A stretch of DNA of 55,494 nucleotides, from assembly GCA_018240225.1 (NCBI GenBank), contig JAFEGF010000002.1:1-55494 (forward strand), in the 5' to 3' direction. The notes beneath the pieces are model-generated. The model saw nothing but the letters and a program-made list of their open reading frames with translations, searched no databases and was not told the DNA's origin. Positions within the stretch are counted from its first letter, which is position 1. Each line of letters starts with the position of its first letter. Shown piece after piece: positions 44,638 through 52,967 of this stretch. The position numbers and the translations under genes were made by a program. The stretch is from Verrucomicrobiota bacterium. Lineage in GTDB: Bacteria > Chlamydiota > Chlamydiia > Chlamydiales > Rhabdochlamydiaceae.

Positions 44638-44817
44638 CTCGACTTTGCAACTTTTTATGGCCTCTTGCCTCGTCCATTCGCCCACTGACGTTCGACTGTA
44701 GGTCGAACTAGGAGTTTATTTAACCGGGAAGGGGTTTCTAACCCCTTCCCGGTTAAATAAACTCCTCAGAGGACAAATATCCTGAGGCCTTTGGCCCTAA
44801 AAAGTTACAAAGTCGAG
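44638..44817. repeat. 180-bp nested fold-back element (MITE-like)
   Basis: The outer arms 44638-44662 and 44793-44817 are inverted repeats matching at 23 of 25 positions. Nested inside is a perfect 27-bp palindrome: 44710-44736 against 44740-44766 with a 3-nt loop (TCT), built on AGGAGTTTATTTAACCGGG. A further small hairpin follows at about 44763-44786. The element begins 12 nt beyond the stop of the last trp-operon gene. It could be a non-autonomous mobile element that also serves as transcript end. Confidence 0.75.
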
Positions 44818-44828
44818 TTTAAGGCCGT

Positions 44829-45848
44829 TTAAATGATCTCCCTATCGACAATAGGAGCGATCTTCTTTAAGTCTTCCATCATGGTCTGGAACTGCTCTAA
44901 GCTCAAGGTCTGTTCCGCATCGGAAAAGGCCTTGTCTGGATCGGGATGGATCTCGACCATAATCCCGTCAGCCCCTGCAGCAACCGCAGCGCGGGCCATC
45001 GGGGGAACCATCTTGCGGATCCCTGTGCCGTGGCTAGGGTCGACGATGATCGGCAAATGGGAAAGCTCTCGCAAGATCGGCACAGCTGCCAGATCAAGGG
45101 TATTCCTGCTGTAAGTCTCGTATGTGCGGATCCCCCTTTCGCAAAGGATCACGTTTGGATTGCCGGCGCTGATGATGTATTCGGCCGACATAAGAAAATC
45201 CTGATAGGTCGCCGACATTCCCCGCTTAAGGAGGATCGGGTTCTTCACGCTGCCCAATTTTTTGAGCAGGGTGAAGTTTTGCATGTTGCGCGCACCGATC
45301 TGGAGCACATCCGAATAGGCGGCAACTAGTTCAATCTGGTCCCCGTCCATCACTTCTGAGACCGTGATCAAATCGAGCTCTTTGCCAACGCGCTGTAAGT
45401 ATTGCAGCCCTTTTTCTCCAAGTCCTTGGAAGGAGTAGGGAGAAGTCCTCGGCTTAAACGCCCCTCCGCGTAAGAAATGGGCGCCGTTTTCTTTAACAGC
45501 TTTTCCAATCAAGAAAAGCTGTTCTTCCGATTCGATCGAACAAGGGCCCGCCATCACAGCAAGTTCTTTGCCGCCGATAATCTTGCCGCGGATTGGAATC
45601 TGCGTTTGCTCGCTTTTGACTTGGCGCGAGGCCATTTTAAACGGTTGGTTCAATGGCAAAATCTTTTCGACAAACGGAAGGCTGACAAACTGGGAAAAAT
45701 CAACGGTCTTGTCTTGGCCGCCAACGACAGCGATGCTCATCTGTCCTTCCCGTTCCACAGGATTTGCCTTCAGTCCCATCCACTCCAACCGCGAGATCAG
45801 CTGCTGGACATCTGTAGGTTGCGCTTTTGGGCTAATGAGTAAGATCAT
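44829..45848 (-). CDS. aroG: DAHP synthase, trp-operon isoenzyme
   Basis: 339 aa, paralogue of the aro-operon DAHP synthase along its whole length. Catalytic stretches VMAGPCSIESEEQL, GGAFKPRTSPYSFQGLG, LQIGARNMQN, ILCERGIRTYE and IIVDPSHGTG are intact, and an N-terminal about 70-residue ferredoxin-like domain is present. The ATG overlaps the trpA stop as ATGA, making it the last cistron of the trp operon. Placement under TrpR suggests this isoenzyme supplies DAHP when tryptophan is short, and that its regulatory domain may respond to Trp rather than Phe/Tyr. This is inference from position; effector specificity cannot be read from the sequence. Confidence 0.95.
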   Translation of the reverse strand: MILLISPKAQPTDVQQLISRLEWMGLKANPVEREGQMSIAVVGGQDKTVDFSQFVSLPFVEKILPLNQPFKMASRQVKSEQTQIPIRGKIIGGKELAVMAGPCSIESEEQLFLIGKAVKENGAHFLRGGAFKPRTSPYSFQGLGEKGLQYLQRVGKELDLITVSEVMDGDQIELVAAYSDVLQIGARNMQNFTLLKKLGSVKNPILLKRGMSATYQDFLMSAEYIISAGNPNVILCERGIRTYETYSRNTLDLAAVPILRELSHLPIIVDPSHGTGIRKMVPPMARAAVAAGADGIMVEIHPDPDKAFSDAEQTLSLEQFQTMMEDLKKIAPIVDREII

Positions 45849-46573
45849 AAAGGTCTCCTTGGATCGATAGCTTCTGCCATCTGTTTAAGTTCTTGTGGGG
45901 GCGCTTTGCGCGCCATCGCTGCAACAAAGTAGGATCCGACGACGAATCCGTCAGCTAAGGACATCGCCTCCGCTGCCATTTCTCGGTTGCTGATGCCAAA
46001 CCCGATCACGACGGGAAGGCTGGTATGCCGTTTGATCCGCGCAATCTCTTTATCGATGCCGTAGGGAAGCGCCTTGCGCATCCCTGTCGTCCCTTTTTGG
46101 CAAGCGTAATAGATGAAGCCGCGGGCTGTTTTAACAATTTTTTTAAGCCTTTCATCGCTTGTGGTCGGCGTTACAACGCAGACCGGATCTAAGATTGAAG
46201 AGCTCATCCCCTCGAAAGATAGGTCGACGATCAGCATCCCGTCGATCCCCGCTTTTTTCACATCGTTTAAAAACGTTTCGCCGGCAGAGAGCAAGGGGTT
46301 GTAATAGCTAAATAGAATAAGAGGGATCTGAGTATGTTTTCTTAGTTCCTGAACAAAAGGGATCGCATCATGGATTGTAGTCCCCTTGTCCAATGAGCGC
46401 TGCATCGCTTGGCTGATGACAGGGCCGTCCGCAATAGGATCTGAAAATGGGATGCCGATCTCTAAGAGATTGACGCCTCCTTCGATCAATGCGCGCGCAG
46501 CTTGCAGGGAATAGTCTAGGCCGCCATCCCCTAATGTCAAATATCCGATAAAAAGAGGTTTCTTTAAGTTCAT
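45845..46573 (-). CDS. trpA: tryptophan synthase alpha subunit
   Basis: 242 aa, slightly short for the family (about 260). It cleaves indole-3-glycerol phosphate to indole and G3P in the alpha2beta2 complex with TrpB. The start region [11 protein letters not shown] replaces the usual PF.t.GdP. The catalytic Glu is in [19 protein letters not shown] and the catalytic Asp in [10 protein letters not shown]. The phosphate-binding VIGFGISN and FVVGSYFV follow. It overlaps both trpB and the DAHP synthase gene by ATGA, so equimolar coupling with TrpB is likely. Confidence 0.95.
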   Translation of the reverse strand: MNLKKPLFIGYLTLGDGGLDYSLQAARALIEGGVNLLEIGIPFSDPIADGPVISQAMQRSLDKGTTIHDAIPFVQELRKHTQIPLILFSYYNPLLSAGETFLNDVKKAGIDGMLIVDLSFEGMSSSILDPVCVVTPTTSDERLKKIVKTARGFIYYACQKGTTGMRKALPYGIDKEIARIKRHTSLPVVIGFGISNREMAAEAMSLADGFVVGSYFVAAMARKAPPQELKQMAEAIDPRRPL

Positions 46574-47739
46574 AGTACACCTTTCGCAATGAGTTGAGGT
46601 AGGTCCTTGTCCCCTCTTCCGGACAAGTTCACGATCACGATCGCATCAGAGGGAAGATCTTTGGCTGCTTTTACAATATAGGCTATCGCATGGCTCGATT
46701 CGAGGGCAGGGATAATCCCTTCCGTCTTCGACAGCAATTTAAAGGCTGCAAGAGCTTCTTCGTCATTGACCGATGTATATTGGACGCGCCCCGATGCAAA
46801 CAGCTGCGCATGCTGCGGGCCGACAGCAGGATAATCAAGCCCCGCTGATATCGAATGGGTATGGCAGACTTGTCCATTCTCATCTTGGAGAAGGTAAGTG
46901 CGGCAGCCGTGCAGCACGCCCGGAGTTCCACCTTGGAAACGGGCTGCATGCTCCCCAAGCTTTTTCCCTTTGCCTCCAGCCTCAACGCCAACAAGGGCGA
47001 CTTTGGGCTGGTCGATAAATGCTGAAAAAATGCCGATGGCATTCGAACCGCCTCCGACGCAAGCAACGACTAAGTCGGGATCTTTTCCAACACGGGAACG
47101 GATCTGTTCTTTGGCCTCTTTGCCGATCACCGATTGGAATTGAGAGACCATTTCAGGATAAGGATACGGGCCGAGTGCAGACCCTAAGCAATAATGGGTA
47201 TCATCGGAATGAAAGGACCATTCTCTCAACGCTTCGTTGACAGCATCCTTGAGGGTCATCGTCCCGCTTTCCACACTGACGACGCTAGCGCCAAGCAGCT
47301 TCATCCGCATCACATTCGGAGCTTGCCGTTCGATATCGACTTTTCCCATGTAGACAACACATTCCAGACCAAGGAAGGCGCAAGCTGTCGCTGTAGCGAC
47401 GCCATGCTGGCCAGCTCCCGTTTCCGCAATGATCTTCTTCTTTCCCATCTTTTTTGCTAAAAGGCATTGGCCAAGGGCATTATTGAGCTTATGGGCTCCT
47501 GTATGAAGCAGGTCTTCCCGCTTCAGGAAAATGCGCGGACCGTTGATCGCCTTCGAAAATTGTTTGACTTCGGTAAGCGGTGTCGCCCTGCCGGCATAAT
47601 TCGTTAAAATCTCAGCGAGCTCTTGTCCAAATTCAGGACATGCGCGGACCTTCTCCCAAGCTTGTTCGAGCTGAAGCAATGGGTTCATTAAAATTTCTGG
47701 GATATAGACTCCGCCGAATTCTCCGTAGTTCTTACTCAT
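46570..47739 (-). CDS. trpB: tryptophan synthase beta subunit
   Basis: 389 aa from the ATG at 47739, where the conserved [14 protein letters not shown] begins and AAAGG lies about 10 nt upstream; the frame extends further upstream into trpF but that part is not TrpB. PLP enzyme joining indole and serine. The Schiff-base lysine is in [28 protein letters not shown] and the phosphate-binding [10 protein letters not shown] are intact, and the C-terminal SGRGDKD is normal. It is the TrpB1 type expected to pair with TrpA, which overlaps its end as ATGA. Confidence 0.96.
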   Translation of the reverse strand: MSKNYGEFGGVYIPEILMNPLLQLEQAWEKVRACPEFGQELAEILTNYAGRATPLTEVKQFSKAINGPRIFLKREDLLHTGAHKLNNALGQCLLAKKMGKKKIIAETGAGQHGVATATACAFLGLECVVYMGKVDIERQAPNVMRMKLLGASVVSVESGTMTLKDAVNEALREWSFHSDDTHYCLGSALGPYPYPEMVSQFQSVIGKEAKEQIRSRVGKDPDLVVACVGGGSNAIGIFSAFIDQPKVALVGVEAGGKGKKLGEHAARFQGGTPGVLHGCRTYLLQDENGQVCHTHSISAGLDYPAVGPQHAQLFASGRVQYTSVNDEEALAAFKLLSKTEGIIPALESSHAIAYIVKAAKDLPSDAIVIVNLSGRGDKDLPQLIAKGVL

Positions 47740-48301
47740 AGGTTTTGACCTTTTCGATAAATGCCCGTATTTTTTCCCGATCTTTATTTCCATCTGTCTC
47801 AACGCCGCTCGATACGTCGACGCCTGTCGGCTTAAAGCGGGAAATCGCTTCACCGACATTGCTGAACTTTAAGCCGCCCGCTATAAACCAAGCTGACATC
47901 GGCGGGACAAACTTGTCCCAATTAAATGTTTTGCCCGTTCCGGGCTCTGCTGTTTCCATTAAAATGAAGTCGGAAGGCCTTTGGATGACCCGCTCTCTTT
48001 CGTTCACATAAAACCGGCAATACTGCTGAGGAAGCTCCTCTGTTAAACCGTAAGCCTGGACGTATCGGATTCCGGTCTTGTCAGCCATTGCGATAATCTC
48101 CTGAGCGTCCATGTTCACAAAGACGCCGACAGGGATAGCGCCGGCTTTTTGTGCAGCTTCTGCAATCATTTTAGCTAGGGGCAGAGAGACAAAGCGCTTT
48201 GAAGAGGGAGCGAATACAATCCCAATGTAGTCAGCGCCGCATTCTGCAGAAAATTGAGCTGTTGCAGGGTCTTTGATCCCGCAGATCTTAATTAACGGCA
48301 T
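47732..48301 (-). CDS. trpF: phosphoribosylanthranilate isomerase
   Basis: 189 aa beta/alpha barrel, a little shorter than usual (about 205). The N-terminal [13 protein letters not shown] carries the catalytic Cys. [18 protein letters not shown] is the phosphate and substrate loop. The catalytic Asp is in [11 protein letters not shown] near the C-terminus. It converts phosphoribosylanthranilate to the CdRP intermediate. It overlaps trpC by 10 bp and trpB by 8 bp. It is a separate gene here, not fused to trpC as in enterobacteria. Confidence 0.95.
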   Translation of the reverse strand: MPLIKICGIKDPATAQFSAECGADYIGIVFAPSSKRFVSLPLAKMIAEAAQKAGAIPVGVFVNMDAQEIIAMADKTGIRYVQAYGLTEELPQQYCRFYVNERERVIQRPSDFILMETAEPGTGKTFNWDKFVPPMSAWFIAGGLKFSNVGEAISRFKPTGVDVSSGVETDGNKDREKIRAFIEKVKTYE

Positions 48302-49026
48302 CGCCCAAACTCCAGGATCAACTTCTTTGGATCTTGCGCTGTCACCAACGCCTCGCCGACCAGCACGGCATCAAAGCCAGCTTTTCTCATTTTCTCTGCA
48401 TCGGCAGAAGACCGGATCCCCGATTCTGCAATTTTAATGCAGTTTTGAGGGATGCGGGCCGATAACTCGACCGATGTCTCTAAATCGACTTGAAAGCTCG
48501 ACAAATTGCGATTGTTGACACCGATGATCGCAGATCCGCTCTTTAACGCCAGTTCAAGCTCTTCCAAATCATGCACCTCGACGACCGGATCGAGCTGATA
48601 CCGCTTTGCTTCTTCGAGAAACTCAGGCAGCTTCTCTTGAAGCGCAGCGACGATCAGCAGAACTGCGGTCGCCCCGGAACGGGCGGTCTGCTTGATCTGC
48701 CGGATATCGACAATAAAATCTTTGCGCAGGATCGGAATCGCAGGAAACGCATTGGCAACTTCCTGCAGATCGGCCAAGCTTCCTCCAAATCCTACTTCAT
48801 CCGTCAAGATCGAAAGGGCCTGGGCGCCAGCTTCGATATATTGCCCTGCTAAAGCAACCGGATCGGCAATCGGGGCAAGCGAGCCTTTCGATGGGGACTT
48901 CCGCTTAATTTCAGCAATGACCGTTAGCTGCTCTCCTTTTAGGACCTCATGGAGCCGTTTGGGCTGCTGCAGATCTTTCACTTCCTCTTTTTTTCGCTCA
49001 ATGATCGCTTCGAGGTAGCCGCTCAT
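48292..49026 (-). CDS. trpC: indole-3-glycerol phosphate synthase
   Basis: 244 aa from the ATG at 49026, which overlaps the trpD stop as ATGA and has GGAG 6 nt upstream; longer starts inside trpD are less likely. Family marks are VIAEIKRKSPSKGSL (catalytic Glu and Lys), ALSILTDEVGFGGSL, PILRKDFIVD with the catalytic Lys, and IIGVNNRNLSSFQVDLE and IAESGIRS near the C-terminus. It closes the indole ring from CdRP. Full length, monofunctional. Confidence 0.96.
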   Translation of the reverse strand: MSGYLEAIIERKKEEVKDLQQPKRLHEVLKGEQLTVIAEIKRKSPSKGSLAPIADPVALAGQYIEAGAQALSILTDEVGFGGSLADLQEVANAFPAIPILRKDFIVDIRQIKQTARSGATAVLLIVAALQEKLPEFLEEAKRYQLDPVVEVHDLEELELALKSGSAIIGVNNRNLSSFQVDLETSVELSARIPQNCIKIAESGIRSSADAEKMRKAGFDAVLVGEALVTAQDPKKLILEFGRCR

Positions 49027-50015
49027 GATTGTCTCCATAAATTGAGTTGTTCGATCGCTTTGTTGTTCTGGATGCATTCTTTCACAATTTGGACCGCTTG
49101 CTTCACGGTCGGCGCAATCCCATACAGATAGACAGCTACTGCTGCATTGAGGATCAGTGTATCGGCAATCGGACCGGCTTTTCCTTTTAGGACATCGATG
49201 AGAAGCTGAGCATTCGTCATAGCATCTGCACCTTTAAGGTCATCGACGGCGCATGGCGCAAAGCCTAGCTCTTGTGGATCGAGATGGAACGCCTTGATCC
49301 CCTCTTCAGAAACTTCGAGGATCTCTGCTGGACCGATCGTTGTGAGCTCATCGAGGCCCGCTCCATGAAAAACAAGGGCCCGTTTTACCTTTTGGCTCAA
49401 GAGGATCTGCGCCATTGTTTTGAGGAGCTGGGGATCGGCAACTCCGATCATGAGGTAATCTGGACTTGCAGGATTGAGCAGAGGGCCGATCAGATTGAAC
49501 AGAGTGCGGACCTTCAGCCTTTTGCGGACCTCTTTGATCTTAAGCATTGCAGGATGGTAATCGGGAGCAAAGATAAAGCTGATCCCTATCTCTTCGATCA
49601 AAGCCTTGATCTCGTCCGGTTTCTTATGAATTTCTATTCCGAGGGCTTCCAAGACGTCCGCAGAACCGGATTGGCTGGAAACGCTTCTATTTCCATGCTT
49701 GGCAACTTTGACGCCGCATGCAGCTGCTAAAATAGCAGCTCCCGTCGAAATATTGACTGTATGAGCGCCATCGCCACCCGTTCCGACAATGTCCAGGACG
49801 GGACATGAGAGAGGCACAGGCGTCATGCAGGAGCGCATAGCTGCAATTACGCCGCTAAGTTCTTCTACCGATTCGCCTTTTGCTCGCATTAAAGCAAGAA
49901 AAGCTGCTGTCTGATGGGGATCTGCATCCGTTAAAATCTCATCGATCGCAAGCCTGCTTTCCGTAAACGTTAAATTCTGGGAGTTAAGCAGCTTTTCAAG
50001 GACCTGGTTTAGCAT
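49023..50015 (-). CDS. trpD: anthranilate phosphoribosyltransferase
   Basis: 330 aa. It transfers phosphoribose from PRPP to anthranilate. The PRPP/metal loops DIVGTGGDGAHTVNISTGAAI and AKHGNRSVSSQSGSADVLEALG are present near residues 78 and 105. FIFAPDYHPAMLKI and RTLFNLIGPLLNPA are the usual anthranilate-tunnel and hinge regions. It is monofunctional (no fused glutaminase, which is trpG here). It overlaps trpG by 7 bp and trpC by 4 bp. Confidence 0.96.
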   Translation of the reverse strand: MLNQVLEKLLNSQNLTFTESRLAIDEILTDADPHQTAAFLALMRAKGESVEELSGVIAAMRSCMTPVPLSCPVLDIVGTGGDGAHTVNISTGAAILAAACGVKVAKHGNRSVSSQSGSADVLEALGIEIHKKPDEIKALIEEIGISFIFAPDYHPAMLKIKEVRKRLKVRTLFNLIGPLLNPASPDYLMIGVADPQLLKTMAQILLSQKVKRALVFHGAGLDELTTIGPAEILEVSEEGIKAFHLDPQELGFAPCAVDDLKGADAMTNAQLLIDVLKGKAGPIADTLILNAAVAVYLYGIAPTVKQAVQIVKECIQNNKAIEQLNLWRQS

Positions 50016-50596
50016 GACGCCACCTGCTGCTTGGCGATCTTGACGAAGTTGGCGAGGAGGATTGCGCCTTGCTCCGTTAAAATCGACTCAGGGTGGAATT
50101 GGATGCCAAAACATGGGTAGGAATGATGCTTGATCCCCATAATCAAACCATCAGGTGTTTCTGCGTCGATCCGCAAATCTTTAGGCAAGCTTTGCTTGTC
50201 GACGACAAGAGAATGGTATCTTCCCGCTTGGAAGGGAAGGTTGACTTTTTCAAATAGGCCTTTGCGGGAATGAAAGACCGGAGTCTTTTTCCCATGGACG
50301 ATTTGCGGCGCTCGTACAACATTGCCGCCGAACGCGATCCCGATAGCCTGATGACCGAGGCAAACCCCTAAGATCGGGATCTTCGGCGCAAACCTTCGGA
50401 TCAGCTCGACGCAGATCCCTGCGTCTTCAGGGCGGCCCGGCCCCGGAGAGATCACAATTGCCTCAGGTGCAAGTTTTTCAATTTCGTCCAAAGTGATCTG
50501 ATCGTTGCGCATGACTTTGACATCTTGGTGCTGCATCGAGATCAATTGGTACAGGTTGTACGTAAAGCTATCGTAGTTATCGATCAGTAAAATCAT
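50009..50596 (-). CDS. trpG: anthranilate synthase glutamine amidotransferase subunit
   Basis: 195 aa class I glutaminase. The oxyanion region is ISPGPGRPEDAG, the nucleophile Cys is in ILGVCLGHQAIG (near residue 81), and the His-Glu pair is in FGIQFHPESIL. It releases ammonia from glutamine for TrpE. An identical-looking subunit can also serve p-aminobenzoate synthase in some bacteria, but this gene sits inside the trp operon and overlaps trpE by 4 bp, so anthranilate synthesis is its main role. Confidence 0.95.
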   Translation of the reverse strand: MILLIDNYDSFTYNLYQLISMQHQDVKVMRNDQITLDEIEKLAPEAIVISPGPGRPEDAGICVELIRRFAPKIPILGVCLGHQAIGIAFGGNVVRAPQIVHGKKTPVFHSRKGLFEKVNLPFQAGRYHSLVVDKQSLPKDLRIDAETPDGLIMGIKHHSYPCFGIQFHPESILTEQGAILLANFVKIAKQQVASC

Positions 50597-52050
50597 AGAA
50601 CGCCCTCCTCGACCATGCGGATCGCCTCAAGAACCCCTTTGGCCTTGTGCCGCGTTTCTTCCGCTTCTTTCATCGGATCGGAATCAAAGACGACTCCGGC
50701 TCCGGCCCTTACAGTAATGATCCCATCTTGCAATACGGCCATCCGGATAGCGATGCAGCTGTCCATTTCTCCGTTGTTATCGATCGTGCATACTGCGCCG
50801 CCGTAAAGGCCCCTGCGCGATTCTTCCAGCTCATCGATGATCTCCATCGCACGGATCTTTGGAGCGCCGCTTAAAGTGCCCGCTGGGAACGCCGCTTTTA
50901 AAGCATCGAGCGCGTCGAGCCCAGATCTTAAGTCAGCTTCTAAAATGCTGACCAGATGGGTCACATGCGCAAAATGACGCACAGTTTTTAACTCCTTGAC
51001 TTGGACAGATCCTACTTCAGCTATAGCGCCGAGATCGTTGCGACCTAAGTCGACAAGCATCATGTGCTCAGCATCTTCTTTCGGATCGGCAAGCAAATCT
51101 TGCGCCACCGCGTCGTCCTTCTCCTGGCAGCGAGGCCTTGTGCCGGCGATCGGCATCGTCTGGACTTTACCCTTTTCAAGCTTGATCAACCGCTCTGGAG
51201 ATGCTCCGGCAACAGCGAGATCTTCCGTTTCGATATAAAACATAAACGGAGAGGGATTGGCCATCCGCAAAGCGCGGTAGACATCGAACAAGGAACCAGA
51301 AAAACTCTTTTGGAACGATCGCGAGACCACGATCTGGAACGCATCGCCTTGGGCGATATAATCTTTTGCTTTCTTCACTTTTTCGCAGAACGACTCATCG
51401 CTCATCTCATCCTTAAATACAGAAGGAGCTGCTGATGTTCTTTTCTCACGGCTTACCGGCTGAGAAAGCTTAGCTTTGAGCGAGACGATCTCTTCCATAG
51501 CTTTGGCATAGGTTTGCTCAGAACCTCCGCCGTCGACGACAATAGAGATCGTAATCGACCCTTTAATATGATCGAAAGCGATGTAAGTGCGATGAAAATC
51601 AAAAAGGAAATCGGGAACGGAACCTTGCGGGTGGCGATCAGGAATAACTTCGAAATGACGGACGGCGTCGTACGATAAGAATCCGACAGCGCCTCCGACC
51701 AACGGCGGTAGGTTGGGGTCGGCAGCGCAACGCATCTCAGCTAGCAAATCGCGCAAGCTTTCAAGCGCTGGCCCCTTCAGATCCTTATCAGATCCATTGG
51801 AACGAAAACGGGAATGATTTTTATCGACCCGCATACTTCCGATCGGATCGAAAGCGATCAAGGAATATCGGCCAACTTCCTTATCTTTGATTGCCGATTC
51901 GAGAAGAGCACAGCCAGGGCCTTGCCTACGGACCATTTCAAAACAGACGTAGGGGGTCAGATCATCGCATGGAAATTCGCGATAGACAGCGACACGCTTG
52001 CGTGTTGTAGACAGCTTTAGAAAGTCTTCCAAGGCTAGTTGTTTAAACAT
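50593..52050 (-). CDS. trpE: anthranilate synthase component I
   Basis: 485 aa; GGGAG lies 7 nt before the ATG. It makes anthranilate from chorismate with ammonia from TrpG. The Trp-feedback motif LLES is visible as CALLESA near residue 50, so inhibition by tryptophan is expected. The chorismate-binding half has IAQGDAFQIVVSRSF, PIAGTRPRC, DLGRNDLG and FPAGTLSGAPKIRAMEIIDE, all family hallmarks. It starts 27 nt after trpR and overlaps trpG by 4 bp. Confidence 0.97.
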   Translation of the reverse strand: MFKQLALEDFLKLSTTRKRVAVYREFPCDDLTPYVCFEMVRRQGPGCALLESAIKDKEVGRYSLIAFDPIGSMRVDKNHSRFRSNGSDKDLKGPALESLRDLLAEMRCAADPNLPPLVGGAVGFLSYDAVRHFEVIPDRHPQGSVPDFLFDFHRTYIAFDHIKGSITISIVVDGGGSEQTYAKAMEEIVSLKAKLSQPVSREKRTSAAPSVFKDEMSDESFCEKVKKAKDYIAQGDAFQIVVSRSFQKSFSGSLFDVYRALRMANPSPFMFYIETEDLAVAGASPERLIKLEKGKVQTMPIAGTRPRCQEKDDAVAQDLLADPKEDAEHMMLVDLGRNDLGAIAEVGSVQVKELKTVRHFAHVTHLVSILEADLRSGLDALDALKAAFPAGTLSGAPKIRAMEIIDELEESRRGLYGGAVCTIDNNGEMDSCIAIRMAVLQDGIITVRAGAGVVFDSDPMKEAEETRHKAKGVLEAIRMVEEGVL

Positions 52051-52077
52051 CGATTAACTCCCATTGATCATCGGGAG

Positions 52078-52368
52078 CTACATTCGTGTTTGTAGAAACT
52101 CCCTAAAGACCGGTTTGATTGTCTTGAGTGCATTCGAGCCGCGCGTGATCTTCGAAATGCTGATCTGAAGGTCTTTGGCAATCTCCCGCTGAGGCAATTT
52201 CTCCTCCAGCAGCGCCTTGATCAGCTGAAACCTCAGTGCCAGGTCTTCTTGCTCTTCTAATGTCAGAAAGAACTCCAGCAAAGCATCGAGATTCCCTTCA
52301 CCTACAGCAGCGCGGCAAAGCTCTTTAAAGCCCCGCCAACCATCTTCTACGGCCGACTCGTTGTGCAT
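52078..52368 (-). CDS. trpR: Trp repressor
   Basis: 96 aa, the normal size for TrpR. The all-helical fold with the helix-turn-helix is seen as LPQREIAKDLQISISKITRGSNALK, whose second half matches the ITRGSN.LK recognition-helix signature. The core EEQEDLALRFQLIKALLEEK precedes it and resembles the Trp-binding helices. It is the first gene of the operon it presumably controls, giving autoregulation: with Trp bound it should bind an operator near 52390-52420 and shut off trpR through the trp-linked DAHP synthase. Confidence 0.93.
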   Translation of the reverse strand: MHNESAVEDGWRGFKELCRAAVGEGNLDALLEFFLTLEEQEDLALRFQLIKALLEEKLPQREIAKDLQISISKITRGSNALKTIKPVFREFLQTRM

Positions 52369-52390
52369 ACACTCACTCTCTTTTCTTGTA

Positions 52391-52420
52391 ATTGTACACC
52401 GTTACATGAATATTTGTCAA
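52391..52420 (-). promoter_or_regulatory. trp operon promoter with possible TrpR operator
   Basis: On the minus strand TTGACA (52415-52420), an 18-nt spacer and TACAAT (52391-52396) form a good promoter 23 nt before trpR. A short dyad TGTA...TACA (52393-52406) overlaps the -10 and may be part of an operator. The classical CTAG-centred operator of enterobacteria is not seen. Confidence 0.65.
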
Positions 52421-52573
52421 AACACTTTTTGCGTTTTGCCCCTTCCATTAGACATAATATATTGATTGTTAATCATTTAAAAAAATATCCTTTTTTGAAG
52501 GAATTGCAGACTGAAACTCGATAAACCCGACTTGCTCTCCCCTTAAACCTGTATCTTCTTGTACTCCTCGCTT

Positions 52574-52737
52574 AGAGACGTTCTCTGAATTAGAGCAGTT
52601 TGCTTTTCGCGCCTTTTTTGAGCCATTTGCATGTTGTTGTCTGCCCTAGTTAATTTAACTATGTGCTTCACAACAACATGCAAATGACTCAAAAAATCCA
52701 TCAAAAATCAAATTATTCTAATTCAGAGAACGTCTCT
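52574..52737. repeat. 164-bp long hairpin element (MITE-like)
   Basis: The arms 52574-52640 and 52670-52737 are inverted repeats. The outer 21 bp (AGAGACGTTCTCTGAATTAGA) and the inner ATTTGCATGTTGTTGT are perfect and the middle is diverged. The 29-nt loop contains a second small palindrome, TAGTTAA T TTAACTA. It lies in the 600-bp gap between trpR and the FWxIW/LRR gene. The rest of that gap (52421-52573 and 52738-52967) is AT-rich without a recognisable gene. Confidence 0.75.
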
Positions 52738-52967
52738 TAACCTCTTTAGTCAAAAGCTAGAGGACCAGCTGGGTTATTAATCTTCCTCATAATCCTGTTC
52801 TTGCCGAGACCAGATTATTATTGGATATACATCACGCAGTTATTAAAAAATTAAATTTATAATAATAAAATATTTACACATTTAATTTATCTCATATTTA
52901 TGATAGACTGTTATTACATTACACATTAAAAACTTGCAAAACAAAATCTTTTACTCGAGTTTCTTCT

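Noticed and set aside
47740-47859. N-terminal extension of trpB to 47859
   Set aside because: The extra 40 residues lie inside trpF and do not resemble TrpB; the conserved protein begins at the ATG at 47739.
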